A stretch of DNA of 37,932 bases from an uncultured Prochlorococcus sp. (GTDB lineage Bacteria > Cyanobacteriota > Cyanobacteriia > PCC-6307 > Cyanobiaceae), in the NCBI GenBank assembly GCA_902600395.1, contig CACKJL010000003.1, positions 1 to 37,932 on the forward strand. Reading direction: 5' to 3'. Both the position numbers and the translations under genes were made by a program. This document shows positions 1 through 9,354 of this stretch, in pieces. How positions within the stretch are numbered: the stretch's first letter is position 1; every line of letters begins with the position of its first letter. The notes beneath the pieces are model-generated. The model was given only the letters and a program-made list of their open reading frames with translations, was not told the origin of the DNA and did no database searches.

Positions 1-156
1 AAAAAAAATCAAACTAATTCAAATTTAAAAGATCAAAAATTAGGGCAAACAAAAAATTCTGCAAAATTAGTACTTTTTGTATTTGGAATAGGTCCAATAA
101 TTGGCATTATAATATTTTTATACAGTAAGGGATTTTTCAATTCTCCCACTATTTAA
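1..156 (+). CDS. 3' end of a small membrane protein gene (partial)
   Basis: The first frame is open from the window edge to a TAA at 154-156, so the gene begins upstream and only its last 51 codons are seen. The visible part is a polar Lys/Asn/Gln-rich stretch followed by one hydrophobic segment of about 20 residues (roughly residues 23-42, VLFVFGIGPIIGIIIFLY) and a short tail. This looks like a C-terminal membrane anchor. I do not recognise the family, and the function is unknown. Confidence 0.55.
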   Translation, partial: KKNQTNSNLKDQKLGQTKNSAKLVLFVFGIGPIIGIIIFLYSKGFFNSPTI

Positions 157-213
157 ATCTCGAGTAGTAAAGATATAAATTCAATCATTAATTTCAATAA
201 AACTTAAAAATAA

Positions 214-417
214 TTATTGAAATTTTTTTAATGAAAATATCCTAAATTCTGCCATTTTTCTTGCATCTTCAGGGTTAGAGATTAAAAAAGGATGATCTGA
301 TAAAAGTTCAAATACCTTATCTATCTTTAGTTTAAGATCATCACAATCAATATTTACCCATTCCTCATCAAATGACATTGCAAAGCTATCAGCATTGTCA
401 TACAGCTTATCTTTCAT
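214..417 (-). CDS. small hypothetical protein, 67 aa
   Basis: An acidic, soluble-looking 67-residue protein starting with ATG. It has no membrane segment and no motif that I recognise. Acidic residues cluster in the middle (FDEEWVNIDCDDLKLKID) and the C-terminus is basic and aromatic. There is no clear Shine-Dalgarno, which is common in this kind of genome. It faces the RHH-like gene at 648 divergently, with a perfect inverted repeat (480-511) between them. Composition looks coding, but only comparison with related genomes could confirm it. Confidence 0.5.
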   Translation of the reverse strand: MKDKLYDNADSFAMSFDEEWVNIDCDDLKLKIDKVFELLSDHPFLISNPEDARKMAEFRIFSLKKFQ

Positions 418-479
418 AATATTTAAAATTTAAATTAACAAAATTTCAGAAATTCGTCCCAATCTTAGAGAGGAATTAG

Positions 480-511
480 AATAATCATGGTAAATAATCC
501 TCATGATTATT
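480..511. repeat. perfect 10-bp inverted repeat between divergent genes
   Basis: AATAATCATG at 480-489 is repeated as its exact reverse complement CATGATTATT at 502-511, with a 12-base loop. It lies between the divergent genes at 417 (minus) and 648 (plus). It could be an operator, for instance for the adjacent RHH-like protein, or an RNA hairpin. The sequence alone does not decide between these. Confidence 0.5.
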
Positions 512-647
512 TGAGAAATAACTTTCTATAAGTTTGCCTCAATAATTATACTTTAATATCATTATTTAAATTTATAAATAAGTGCTATTATTCAAAATCT
601 GATTTCATTTGACAGAAGTGTTACAATATTGACATATGTAAGGACTC

Positions 648-1022
648 ATGGAAAATAAAGTTAAAAGGATAGGATATCTTCCTAGAAAAAGAGTACTTGA
701 AATTATTGATGAAATATCTAAGAGCGAATCTATAAGTAGATCTAAGGTTGTTGGAATATTAGTTGAGGAAGCATTAGATGCCAGAGGAATTGCTAATTTT
801 GGATATATTAATAAAAGTAAGTTAAATTTATACAAGTCGGATAATTATAAAGATCTCCAAAATGATTATGATAATGCCCCCTTAAAAGAAGCAGAAGATG
901 AGTTTGTTGATGATAGTGGTTACACAGTTTCTTCTCACAAAACGTTAGATCGTTCAATATCATCTGCAGATATTGAATTAGCAAATAAAATTAATATTCT
1001 TAAGGAATCTGGATTAATATAA
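648..1022 (+). CDS. ribbon-helix-helix-like small protein, 124 aa
   Basis: The N-terminal 45 residues fit the ribbon-helix-helix pattern of CopG/Arc-type DNA-binding proteins. A short strand (VKRIGYLP) is followed by a helix (RKRVLEIIDEISKSE), a turn with SISRSK, and a second helix (VVGILVEEALDARG). The remaining 80 residues are polar and acidic, with no motif I recognise. The ATG is preceded by AAGGA at good spacing, which supports this start. If the fold call is right, the protein could act as a dimeric repressor, and the inverted repeat at 480-511 would be a candidate target. That target link is inference. Confidence 0.5.
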   Translation: MENKVKRIGYLPRKRVLEIIDEISKSESISRSKVVGILVEEALDARGIANFGYINKSKLNLYKSDNYKDLQNDYDNAPLKEAEDEFVDDSGYTVSSHKTLDRSISSADIELANKINILKESGLI

Positions 1023-1153
1023 CTTCCGTTAAATAATTATTTTTTTTTTAATGCATAAAATTGAATCATTGTTTATTCTTAGTCCAGAAGAATATTCTGT
1101 TTACATAACTTGAATATTTAATCCTTTCTAATATTAATGTTGTTATAAAAAAA

Positions 1154-2473
1154 ATGAAAGATATTAAGTGTCCCTCATGTGGCAAAACTTTCCGAATTGA
1201 TCCCAGCAGCTTTGAAGAGATACTTCTTCAAATAAAAGACGAAGAATTTAACAAACAAATAAAACAAAGACTTATTTTGGCTGAAGAAGATAATAAAAAA
1301 GCTATGGAAATTTTAAAACGTGAATTAAAAATACAGTTAATAGAGCAGAATCGGATTAAAGAGTCTGAGATCCAAACTCTTGAATCTAAATTAAAAATAG
1401 TTGAAGAAAAGAAAACAAATGCCCTTAATGATTTAAAAAATCAAGCAACAAATAAAATTAATTCATTGAATAATGAATTAATCAATTTGAAAGAAGAAAT
1501 TAAAAACCAGTCTTTAATTTCAGAATTATCTTTAAAAAACAAAATTAGTGAAGCTGTTACTAATTTAGAAAAAGAAAACTCATCTTTAACAAATTCCATT
1601 GAAAAAATGAAGCTTGAACATTCAATTAATGAAAAATTAATTGAAGAAAAATTTAAAAGCAAAATTAGTGAAAGGGACCTGACTATTCAGGAGTTGAGAG
1701 AAATGAAATCTAGATTATCTACAAAGATGATAGGAGAAACATTAGAAATCCATTGCGAAACTCAATTTAATCTGAATCGTGCCTCTGCATTTAAAAACTC
1801 ATATTTCGAAAAGGATAATGATGCCACTTCAGGAAGTAAAGGTGACTATATATTTAGAGAATTTGATGAAAATAAAACCGAAGTCGTATCAATAATGTTT
1901 GAGATGAAGAATGAAAGTTTAAATGGAACTAATAAAAGAAAAAACGAAGATTTTTTAAAAGAATTAGATAAAGATAGGAGACAAAAATCTTGTGAATATG
2001 CTGTTCTCGTATCCCTTCTAGAACCAGATAGTGAACTATATAATGCTGGCATTGTAGATGTTTCTCATAGATTCCCCAAAATGTATGTCATAAGACCTCA
2101 ATTTTTCTTACCCATTATTTCTCTGCTAAGAAATGCATCTATGGAAACCTTAAAATACAAATCACAAATTGATTTAATGAAACGTGAGAATTTTGACATA
2201 ACTAATTTTGAAAATACTCTTGAGCAATTCAAAAATGCAGTTGGTAAAAATGTTTCACTTGCCCAAGATAGATTTAATGATGCAATTTCAGAAATTGATA
2301 AATCAATAACACATTTACAAAAAACTAAGGAGGCTTTAATTCTTTCAAAAAAACATCTTTTATCCGCTGACGGCAAATCTCAAGATTTAACAGTAAAGAA
2401 ATTAACTAGAAATAACCCAACCATGAAAAAAAAGTTTAATGACTTAAATAATTTCGAAGATGAAGTAGCCTAG
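1154..2473 (+). CDS. DUF2130 domain protein with coiled coil
   Basis: A 439-residue protein that begins with a CPSCGKTF zinc-ribbon-like motif (residues 6-13). A long Lys/Glu-rich coiled coil follows (about 40-195), then a globular region (about 195-340) with GETLEIHCETQFN, GSKGDYIFRE and IMFEMKNE, as in DUF2130 proteins. The C-terminus is helical again (about 345-405). In other bacteria DUF2130 proteins are uncharacterised; the conserved acidic and lysine residues (GDY, E-K) recall restriction-endonuclease-like folds, so nuclease activity has to be considered but is not shown. It is monocistronic here, with a 97-base gap to the next gene. Confidence 0.75.
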   Translation: MKDIKCPSCGKTFRIDPSSFEEILLQIKDEEFNKQIKQRLILAEEDNKKAMEILKRELKIQLIEQNRIKESEIQTLESKLKIVEEKKTNALNDLKNQATNKINSLNNELINLKEEIKNQSLISELSLKNKISEAVTNLEKENSSLTNSIEKMKLEHSINEKLIEEKFKSKISERDLTIQELREMKSRLSTKMIGETLEIHCETQFNLNRASAFKNSYFEKDNDATSGSKGDYIFREFDENKTEVVSIMFEMKNESLNGTNKRKNEDFLKELDKDRRQKSCEYAVLVSLLEPDSELYNAGIVDVSHRFPKMYVIRPQFFLPIISLLRNASMETLKYKSQIDLMKRENFDITNFENTLEQFKNAVGKNVSLAQDRFNDAISEIDKSITHLQKTKEALILSKKHLLSADGKSQDLTVKKLTRNNPTMKKKFNDLNNFEDEVA

Positions 2474-2569
2474 TTAAAAAAAATTTTGAAATTAATAATA
2501 GTTAAAATATATTTTATTTCTAATTTATAAATATATTATTAATAATAAACTCCATAGTTAAAGAAAATA

Positions 2570-2851
2570 ATGTCTATCAACACTCCAATTTTCACTATTG
2601 CCAAAGATCTTAATGTTGAAAGTAATAGAGTTTTGTTAGCCTGCAAGAAACTTGGAATCAATGCTAAAGGTGCAACAAAAAGATTAAATAAAGAAGAATT
2701 AGATAAAATTAAAAGTTATTTTGAAACGGGCAAAAACGTTTCAGATGAAGTGATCAATTTAAATAAAGTTAAAACCAAAAGCAATTCTAAAAAAATTGTA
2801 GAAAAGGTAAAAATAAAATATTTTGCAAACAGACTTATTCGCAAATCTTAA
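2570..2851 (+). CDS. stand-alone IF-2 N-terminal-domain-like protein, 93 aa
   Basis: Residues 6-52 follow the pattern of the small helical IF2-N module found at the N-terminus of bacterial translation initiation factor IF-2: a strand-like start (PIFTIAKDLNVESNRVLLACKKLGI) and then NAKGATKRLNKEELDKIKSYFE. The G-domain and all GTP-binding motifs of IF-2 are absent, so it cannot act as an initiation factor itself. The tail is short and strongly basic (KKIVEKVKIK, NRLIRKS), suggesting contact with nucleic acid. ATG start with an A-rich leader. Whether it binds ribosomes or RNA is unknown. Confidence 0.55.
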   Translation: MSINTPIFTIAKDLNVESNRVLLACKKLGINAKGATKRLNKEELDKIKSYFETGKNVSDEVINLNKVKTKSNSKKIVEKVKIKYFANRLIRKS

Positions 2852-2934
2852 ATAAAACTTATTTTTTTTTATTACTTAAAGAGTAAGCCACAGAAGAAAA
2901 TAATAATAATTTATCATAAGTAAAAATACTTAAA

Positions 2935-3348
2935 ATGAGCATAAACAAAGTTTTAAATACTCTTGAAAAATCATGGGAAAGAGATGATATTCTTTCAAAA
3001 ATAAAGAATGGGTTAGGAACAGATGAGATAGTTAATGAATTTTTAGCAAGCAATAAGATACAAATTAAAGAATTAAATTCTTTATTAAGACCAGAAGATG
3101 TTGATTTATTAGATCAAGTAGAACAACTCTCAACTTGCGAATCTAAATTAATAAAAGAGATTAAAAATTTAAATTTCTTAGAAAATAATGAAGAAGATCA
3201 AATAATAAATGAGAAAAAGATTTTGACATCTAATAGATTTTCTCATAACAAAATTAGTTCTTTCATGATTAATTGGAGTAACAAATTTGTAGTAATTGCT
3301 CTACTAACAATTTCTGCGATAGCTTTATCAAAACAAGCTTGGGCATAA
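2935..3348 (+). CDS. hypothetical protein with C-terminal membrane anchor, 137 aa
   Basis: A mostly helical, charged protein of 137 residues ending in one hydrophobic segment (about 115-134, FVVIALLTISAIALSKQAWA). This fits a tail-anchored membrane protein with its bulk in the cytoplasm. Residues 1-60 resemble a helical repeat (WERDDILSKIKNGLGTDEIVNEFLAS). No family recognised. The gene ends 35 bases before the exonuclease of the repair operon and could be transcribed with it. Confidence 0.6.
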   Translation: MSINKVLNTLEKSWERDDILSKIKNGLGTDEIVNEFLASNKIQIKELNSLLRPEDVDLLDQVEQLSTCESKLIKEIKNLNFLENNEEDQIINEKKILTSNRFSHNKISSFMINWSNKFVVIALLTISAIALSKQAWA

Positions 3349-3383
3349 TTAGCTAAATTAACTTCATTGTAAGAGATGTAGTT

Positions 3384-4370
3384 TTGAGAACTAAACAAGA
3401 CTATTTAATTAGATATAAAGATGGAAATCTTTATTGTGAACTTGCTGATATTTGGATTGATCCAAGCAAGCCAGTAAAAAAGGCATTAATAACTCATGCA
3501 CATTTTGATCACTTTACATTTGGCTGTGAAGAATACATTTCTACTAAGGAAACTGCGATACTTCTTAAAGAAAGAGTTGGAGATAATATCAAAATTAAGA
3601 CTTTTGAATATGGAGAAGAATTTAAGATAAATGGTATTAATATTTCTTTTCATCCATCCGGTCACATCCTTGGATCTAGTCAAATAAGATTTATTTTTGC
3701 TGAAGAAAAATGGCTAATTTCAGGAGACTTTAAGCTTCAAAAAGATCAGACTTGCAAACAATATGAAATAGTAAAAACTGATTATTTAATAAGCGAATGT
3801 ACTTTTGGTTTGCCAATATTTAAGTGGGATGAATCAAATAAAATAGCAAATGATATTTCAAAATGGATAACTAATTCACCAGAAAAAACTTCTTTACTTT
3901 TCTGCTATTCACTTGGAAAAGCTCAGAGATTGTTAAACGAAATTAGTCAAACAAATTTCAAAGGCAATATTTATTGCCATGGCAGTATTCACAAAATGAA
4001 CAATAGTTATAGGGAACTTGGAATTGATATTAAAGATACTATAAAAATTGAAAATAAAAAAAAGATAGATGAACTTAAGGGAAGTCTAATATTATTACCG
4101 CCATCTTTAAGTAAGGGTTCTTATTTAAAAAATTTCAAAAACATTCAAACAGCTTTCGCGAGTGGTTGGATGTCAATAAGAGCTCTAAGAAAAAGATCAG
4201 GATATGATAAAGGATTTGCAATCTCTGATCATGCGGATTGGGACGGAATTCTGGAAGTAGTAAAAAAGTCTGAAGCAAAAAATGTATTTTTTCATCATGG
4301 AGATAGTGAGGCCTTAAGTAAATATTTAATTGGAAAGGAATCAATAAATGTCCTTTTCTTCGGTAAATAA
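3384..4370 (+). CDS. ligase-associated DNA exonuclease (metallo-beta-lactamase/beta-CASP)
   Basis: A 328-residue member of the beta-CASP metallo-beta-lactamase nucleases, in the version found beside bacterial ATP-dependent ligases and often annotated as an mRNA 3'-end processing factor. The metal-binding motif HAHFDH is at residues 38-43, with further metal ligands in HPSGHILG and GDFKL and the C-terminal ISDHADW and FFHHGD. The start is TTG: no ATG lies between the upstream stop and the catalytic motif, and the N-terminus is a typical length. First gene of the operon, two bases before the ligase. Proposed role: trimming DNA ends before sealing. Confidence 0.85.
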   Translation: MRTKQDYLIRYKDGNLYCELADIWIDPSKPVKKALITHAHFDHFTFGCEEYISTKETAILLKERVGDNIKIKTFEYGEEFKINGINISFHPSGHILGSSQIRFIFAEEKWLISGDFKLQKDQTCKQYEIVKTDYLISECTFGLPIFKWDESNKIANDISKWITNSPEKTSLLFCYSLGKAQRLLNEISQTNFKGNIYCHGSIHKMNNSYRELGIDIKDTIKIENKKKIDELKGSLILLPPSLSKGSYLKNFKNIQTAFASGWMSIRALRKRSGYDKGFAISDHADWDGILEVVKKSEAKNVFFHHGDSEALSKYLIGKESINVLFFGK

Positions 4371-4372
4371 AT

Positions 4373-6013
4373 ATGAGCTTAAAAAAGTTTTCAGAATTAT
4401 TTGGCGATCTAGATTCAATTAATAGTACAAATAATAAAATTGAAGTTTTAAAGAATTATTTTTTATCTAATGATCCAATAGATAATTCTTGGGCAATATA
4501 TTTACTAACTGGAAAAAATAATAAGAGATTTATTAGTGGAAGATATTTAAAAAATCTTTTTTCTCAAATATATGAATATCCTCAATGGTTAATTGATACA
4601 TGTTATTTAAAAGTTGGTGATTCTGCTGAAGTAATAACGTTATTACTTAAAAATAAAACTAATTCTAGAAAAAAGAAATTATCAAATATAAGTCTCAATG
4701 AATTACTAAGCAAAACAATACCCGAATTATCAAAACTTAATGAGGAGGAAAAAAATTTAGAAATTAAAAATATTTGGGAAAGATTACCTGAAGATTACCA
4801 TTTAATTTTCAATAAAATTCTTACAGGCACTTTTAGAGTAGGAGTCTCTATCGGATTAATTACAAAATCAATATCAAAACTAATTAATATTGATGAAGAA
4901 ATTATTTCTCATAGGTTGATGGGTAATTTCAAGCCTTCAATTGATTCATATAAATTTTTAATTAATAAGAATATCAATCTTCAAGAGTTAAATTCCAAAC
5001 CATTTCCATTTCTTCTAGCAAATACTATTGAAGATAAAATCTTCAAAAATTCAATAAATGATTTTCAATTTGAATGGAAATACGACGGTATAAGGATGCA
5101 ATTAATTAAAAGATCAGGCAATGTTTCGTTATGGACAAGAGGGCAAGAATTAGTAAATGAATCATTCCCAGAATTATTAGAGAAAATGTCACATATAAAA
5201 GATGATTTTGTTCTTGATGGGGAATTATTAGTTTGGAATTTTAAAGAGCAAATTGCCTTTGATTTTTCTTTACTTCAAAAAAGAATAAATAGAAAGTCTC
5301 CTACTAGATCAATCCAAATAAAATATCCAATTATTTTTATTGCTTATGATCTTTTAGAAATTAATGGGAGAGATATAAGAGAAATTAAATTAGAAAATAG
5401 AAGAATTGAGTTAGAAAAATATTTTTCAAAATGGCAAAATAAAACCGAAAATAATATTACTGATATTTTCAAAATATGTGATTTAATCTTTCCTAAAGAT
5501 TGGCCTGATGCTTTAACTTATAAAGAAAAATCTCGAGAAAATAATACTGAAGGATTAATAATTAAGAAAAAGACTTCTATATACTCCTCTGGTAGAAAGA
5601 AAGGTATTTGGTGGAAATATAAAGTTGATCCTATGCAACTGGATGCAGTTCTAATTTACGCTAAGGGCGGTAGCGGTAGAAGAGCTGGTCTGTATACAGA
5701 TTACAGTTTTGCATTATGGAAAGACAAAGAATTAATTAAATTTGCAAGTGCATATTCTGGTTTAACGAATATTGAAATTAAAGAGCTAGATAAATGGATA
5801 AGAAAAAATACAATAGAAAAATTTGGTCCTGTTCGATCCTTAAAACCAGAAATGGTATTCGAAATATCTTTTGAGAAAATACAAATTTCTAAACGTCATA
5901 AGTCAGGAATAGCAGTACGATTTCCAAGAATAACAAAATGGAGAAAAGATAAAAAAATTAATGATGCAGATAGCCTAGAGAATGCTTATGAACTAATGAA
6001 AAAAATATCATGA
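4373..6013 (+). CDS. ATP-dependent DNA ligase of the Lhr/PdeM cluster
   Basis: 546 residues, the usual size for this bacterial family. An N-terminal DNA-binding domain (about 1-205) is followed by the adenylation domain. The nucleotidyl-acceptor lysine is in EWKYDGIR (Lys236). Further motifs are DGELLVW (near 280), EGLIIKK, then WWKYK, and a C-terminal OB domain ending with a motif-VI-like RFPRITKWRKDK. It seals nicks using ATP and acts in repair, separately from the NAD+-dependent replicative ligase. Its last bases overlap the helicase start as ATGA, so translation is probably coupled. Confidence 0.92.
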   Translation: MSLKKFSELFGDLDSINSTNNKIEVLKNYFLSNDPIDNSWAIYLLTGKNNKRFISGRYLKNLFSQIYEYPQWLIDTCYLKVGDSAEVITLLLKNKTNSRKKKLSNISLNELLSKTIPELSKLNEEEKNLEIKNIWERLPEDYHLIFNKILTGTFRVGVSIGLITKSISKLINIDEEIISHRLMGNFKPSIDSYKFLINKNINLQELNSKPFPFLLANTIEDKIFKNSINDFQFEWKYDGIRMQLIKRSGNVSLWTRGQELVNESFPELLEKMSHIKDDFVLDGELLVWNFKEQIAFDFSLLQKRINRKSPTRSIQIKYPIIFIAYDLLEINGRDIREIKLENRRIELEKYFSKWQNKTENNITDIFKICDLIFPKDWPDALTYKEKSRENNTEGLIIKKKTSIYSSGRKKGIWWKYKVDPMQLDAVLIYAKGGSGRRAGLYTDYSFALWKDKELIKFASAYSGLTNIEIKELDKWIRKNTIEKFGPVRSLKPEMVFEISFEKIQISKRHKSGIAVRFPRITKWRKDKKINDADSLENAYELMKKIS

Positions 6014-8496
6014 AAAATATTATGAAAAATAATAAGCAAAATAATTTAATTTCTAAAATTAAAGAGTTTTTCTCCACAAATGGATGGGAGCCACTACCCT
6101 ATCAGATCGAATCTTGGGAAGCATTTTTTAATGGAGAGAGTGGAATAATACAAGTTCCTACTGGATGCGGCAAAACTTATGCTGCATTAATGGGACCTCT
6201 TTCAAAGATAGATGATCCCAAAAATAATAAAAGTGTGAATATATTATTAATAACCCCTTTAAAAGCACTAAGTAGAGATCTAAAAAATTCCATACAATTA
6301 GCAGCTTTGCATTTTAATAAAGAAATCACTGTTGAAATTAGGAACGGGGATTCAACCCCATATCAAAAGAAAAAGCAACTAGCTAAACCACCTAATATTC
6401 TTATTACCACTCCAGAGTCTTTATCTCTTTTACTTTCTAATAAAGAATCTAATAATCTTTTCAAGGAATTGTCATCAATAATTATTGATGAATGGCATGA
6501 ATTGATGGGTAGTAAAAGAGGAAACCAGTGTGAGTTATCTTTAAGTTGGCTAAGAGGAAATATAAAAAATTTACAAATTTGGGCGATGTCTGCAACTATT
6601 GGAAATATTGAAGAAGCAGCAAGAGCAATAGTTGGGATGAGCGCTATTAAACCCAAAATTATAAGCACAAATATTCAAAAAGAGATCGAAATCATAAGTG
6701 TTTTACCAGAGGAGGAAACTACTTTTCCATGGAGCGGGCATCTTGGGATTAGAAGTCACTCTTCACTATTAAAAATTCTAGATAAAAATAAAAGCACCTT
6801 ATTATTCACCAATACGAGAAATCAATCTGAAAGATGGTATCAATGTCTTAAATTTTTTCTCCCAGAGATGGAAGACAAAATTGCACTTCATCACGGCTCC
6901 CTAGATAAAGAAGATAGAAAAAGAGTTGAAGAAGGGGTTAAAGACGGATTAATAAAATGGGTAGTCTGCACCAGCTCGTTAGATTTGGGAGTTGACTTCC
7001 AACCTGTAGATCAAATAGTTCAAATTGGTAGTGCAAAGAATTTAGCCAGACTTATCCAAAGAGCGGGAAGAAGTGCTCATAGACCAGGTGGGAAATCAAA
7101 AATAATTTTTATGCCTACTAATTCTTTAGAGTTATTAGAGATTAGTGCAATGAGAAGAATAATAAAAAGTGGTATATCTGAGGAAATTAGACTCCCTGAA
7201 TTATCTTATGATGTGCTTCTACAACATCTAATAAGTTTGGCATGCGGAAATGGCTTTGATCCGAAAATTGAAAAAGAAAGAATTAAAAATTGCTGGAGTT
7301 ATAGAAACTTAAAAGATCAAGATTGGAATTGGTGTCTTGACTTTTTAGAATATGGAGGAAAATGTCTTAAAGCATACCCAAAATATAAAAAGATAGTTAA
7401 AGAAGAATCACAAAATAATAATGAAAACTTTAAATATTTTGTAAAAGACAAATCTTTAATAAGAATGCATAAGTTCAATATTGGGACAATTACAAGTGAC
7501 AAATTTGTGAATGTCAAATATATAAAAGGTAAATCTTTAGGTAATCTAGAGGAGAATTTTGCTTCAAAATTAAATCCCGGGGATACATTTTACTTTGCTG
7601 GCAAAATGCTTCAATTTTTAAGAATAAGAGATATGAATTTATACGTCAAAAAATCAACAAAAAAAAGTTCTCTAATTCCTGCATGGGTTGGAGGTCAAAT
7701 GGCAATTTCTGATCTACTTTGTGAGAGTTTGAGACAAGAAATAGATATATGCAACGAACTAGAAAATTATGATTGCTTAAATCCTGAACTCAATTCATTA
7801 CGCCCAATATTGAAGAAACAAAAAGTTCTTTCAAATATTCCAAAGAAAGATGAATTCCTTATAGAAATATATAAAACCAAGGATTTGTCAAATCTTTTTG
7901 TTTTTACACTTGATGGCAAATTTGTAAATGAAGGAATTGCATTTTTATGGGCTTTGAGATTGGCAAAATTAAAACAATCTACATTTAGTATTACTGCTAA
8001 TGATTTTGGATTCAGCTTAACTACTGCAGAAGATTATGATTTTTCCATAATAAAAAAAGAAGCTGATTACTTTTTGAATAACAAAAGATTAGAAGAAGAT
8101 CTAGAAAATGCAATTAATTTTTCAGAATTAACAAAACGTCGATTTAAAAATATTGCCCAGATAAGTGGACTAGTAAATCAAAATAATCCAACCAAAACAA
8201 AAACTTCTTCTCAACTTCAAATAAGTTCAAGTCTTTTCTACGATGTCTTTACTAAATATGAAGAAGGCCATCTTTTGATAAAACAATCGCATCAAGAAGT
8301 TAAAGAATATCAATTAGAAAATAAAAGAATATCTAAATCATTAGAAAGATTAAAAAATTTAAAAATGGTATTAAACGAGATAAAAACTCCAACTCCTTTT
8401 GCTTTCCCTTTATTAGTTGAAAGACTTAAAAATACTTTAAGTAATGAACCAATAGAAAAAAGAGTAGAAAAACTTATAAAAAAATATAGTGATTAA
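6010..8496 (+). CDS. ligase-associated DEXH-box helicase (Lhr-type)
   Basis: An 828-residue superfamily-2 helicase. Walker A is PTGCGKT (residues 50-56), the Walker B box is the Lhr-typical DEWH (160-163), motif III is SAT, and the second RecA domain has TSSLDLGVDF and QRAGRSAHRPGG. A long winged-helix/core C-terminal region follows, as in Lhr-Core proteins. Lhr enzymes are ATP-driven 3'-to-5' translocases that unwind nucleic acid. The first ATG overlaps the ligase stop; a second ATG at 6022 is an alternative. The stop is directly followed by the pdeM start. Confidence 0.92.
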   Translation: MKNIMKNNKQNNLISKIKEFFSTNGWEPLPYQIESWEAFFNGESGIIQVPTGCGKTYAALMGPLSKIDDPKNNKSVNILLITPLKALSRDLKNSIQLAALHFNKEITVEIRNGDSTPYQKKKQLAKPPNILITTPESLSLLLSNKESNNLFKELSSIIIDEWHELMGSKRGNQCELSLSWLRGNIKNLQIWAMSATIGNIEEAARAIVGMSAIKPKIISTNIQKEIEIISVLPEEETTFPWSGHLGIRSHSSLLKILDKNKSTLLFTNTRNQSERWYQCLKFFLPEMEDKIALHHGSLDKEDRKRVEEGVKDGLIKWVVCTSSLDLGVDFQPVDQIVQIGSAKNLARLIQRAGRSAHRPGGKSKIIFMPTNSLELLEISAMRRIIKSGISEEIRLPELSYDVLLQHLISLACGNGFDPKIEKERIKNCWSYRNLKDQDWNWCLDFLEYGGKCLKAYPKYKKIVKEESQNNNENFKYFVKDKSLIRMHKFNIGTITSDKFVNVKYIKGKSLGNLEENFASKLNPGDTFYFAGKMLQFLRIRDMNLYVKKSTKKSSLIPAWVGGQMAISDLLCESLRQEIDICNELENYDCLNPELNSLRPILKKQKVLSNIPKKDEFLIEIYKTKDLSNLFVFTLDGKFVNEGIAFLWALRLAKLKQSTFSITANDFGFSLTTAEDYDFSIIKKEADYFLNNKRLEEDLENAINFSELTKRRFKNIAQISGLVNQNNPTKTKTSSQLQISSSLFYDVFTKYEEGHLLIKQSHQEVKEYQLENKRISKSLERLKNLKMVLNEIKTPTPFAFPLLVERLKNTLSNEPIEKRVEKLIKKYSD

Positions 8497-9147
8497 ATGA
8501 AAAAAAATTCTTTTAAATTTTTTTGGGAAGATACATTGTTAGAGATGCTTCCTTCAAGAGCGTTATTTCTACCGGAAACAAAAGAGTTGTTAATATGCGA
8601 TATTCATCTTGGGAAAGCTGAGTATTTTCAGCAAAATGGTATACCTCTTACTAATAATTCAGATAAAAACAATTTTGCAAGAATAAAAAAAATAGTTAAA
8701 AAATATAGTCCTGAAAAGTTAATAATATTAGGAGATTTATTCCACAGCAAATATTCAATAGATATAACTCTTCAAAAAAAAGTTGAGGATCTTCCTGAAC
8801 TCTTAAAAACTAATGTTGAACTCATCCTCGGAAATCATGACGTAGGTTGTGATGTTAAAAATATAAAAATTTTTGATACCAGAAAAACTAAAAATATTAC
8901 CTTTAGCCATGAACCAGTTAATTTAGAAAACAAAAAATCCTTGAATATTTGTGGACATTATCATCCAAAAATCTATTTAAAAAGCAATGGAGATAAATTA
9001 TCTTTTAGGTGTTTTGCAATGGATATGAATAAAAATGTTTTATATCTTCCTGCATTTGGAGACTTAACAGGAGGATATTCCTGCAAAAAATCATTTAAAA
9101 AATGGGCAATAGTTTCTGAAGAAGAAATTATCGAAATAAAATCTTAA
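8497..9147 (+). CDS. pdeM: PdeM, ligase-associated metallophosphoesterase
   Basis: A 216-residue calcineurin-like phosphoesterase. All metal-site motifs are present: CDIHLGK (Asp35, His37), GDLFHS (Asp80), GNHD (112-115), a later SHEP and CGHYHP. The family is defined by co-occurrence with the ATP-dependent ligase, exonuclease and Lhr helicase, and is thought to act as an endonuclease or DNA-end phosphoesterase in the DNA-damage response. It starts on the base after the helicase stop (TAAATG) and is the last gene of the operon. Confidence 0.88.
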   Translation: MKKNSFKFFWEDTLLEMLPSRALFLPETKELLICDIHLGKAEYFQQNGIPLTNNSDKNNFARIKKIVKKYSPEKLIILGDLFHSKYSIDITLQKKVEDLPELLKTNVELILGNHDVGCDVKNIKIFDTRKTKNITFSHEPVNLENKKSLNICGHYHPKIYLKSNGDKLSFRCFAMDMNKNVLYLPAFGDLTGGYSCKKSFKKWAIVSEEEIIEIKS

Positions 9148-9354
9148 GAAAAATCCTATTGAAGTGACTTAAATTTTTCATTTAGATATACCAATTTATA
9201 CTTAAAAGTCTCGTTTATTTTATTTATCAATTATTTTATGTCTATTATTCTATTTCTACTTGTAAAAATAGATAATTAAAAAATTTATACAGCTAATGAC
9301 CCTTTCTTTAGCAGACAATCCACGTTATAAAAAAAATAAACACATTTTATAGAA

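Noticed and set aside
605..835. 76-codon minus-strand frame
   Set aside because: Antisense to the RHH-like gene, which has a proper AAGGA ribosome site and a clear fold pattern.
9296..9352. 18-codon ORF upstream of the secreted protein
   Set aside because: Very short, no ribosome site and no recognisable feature; likely chance.
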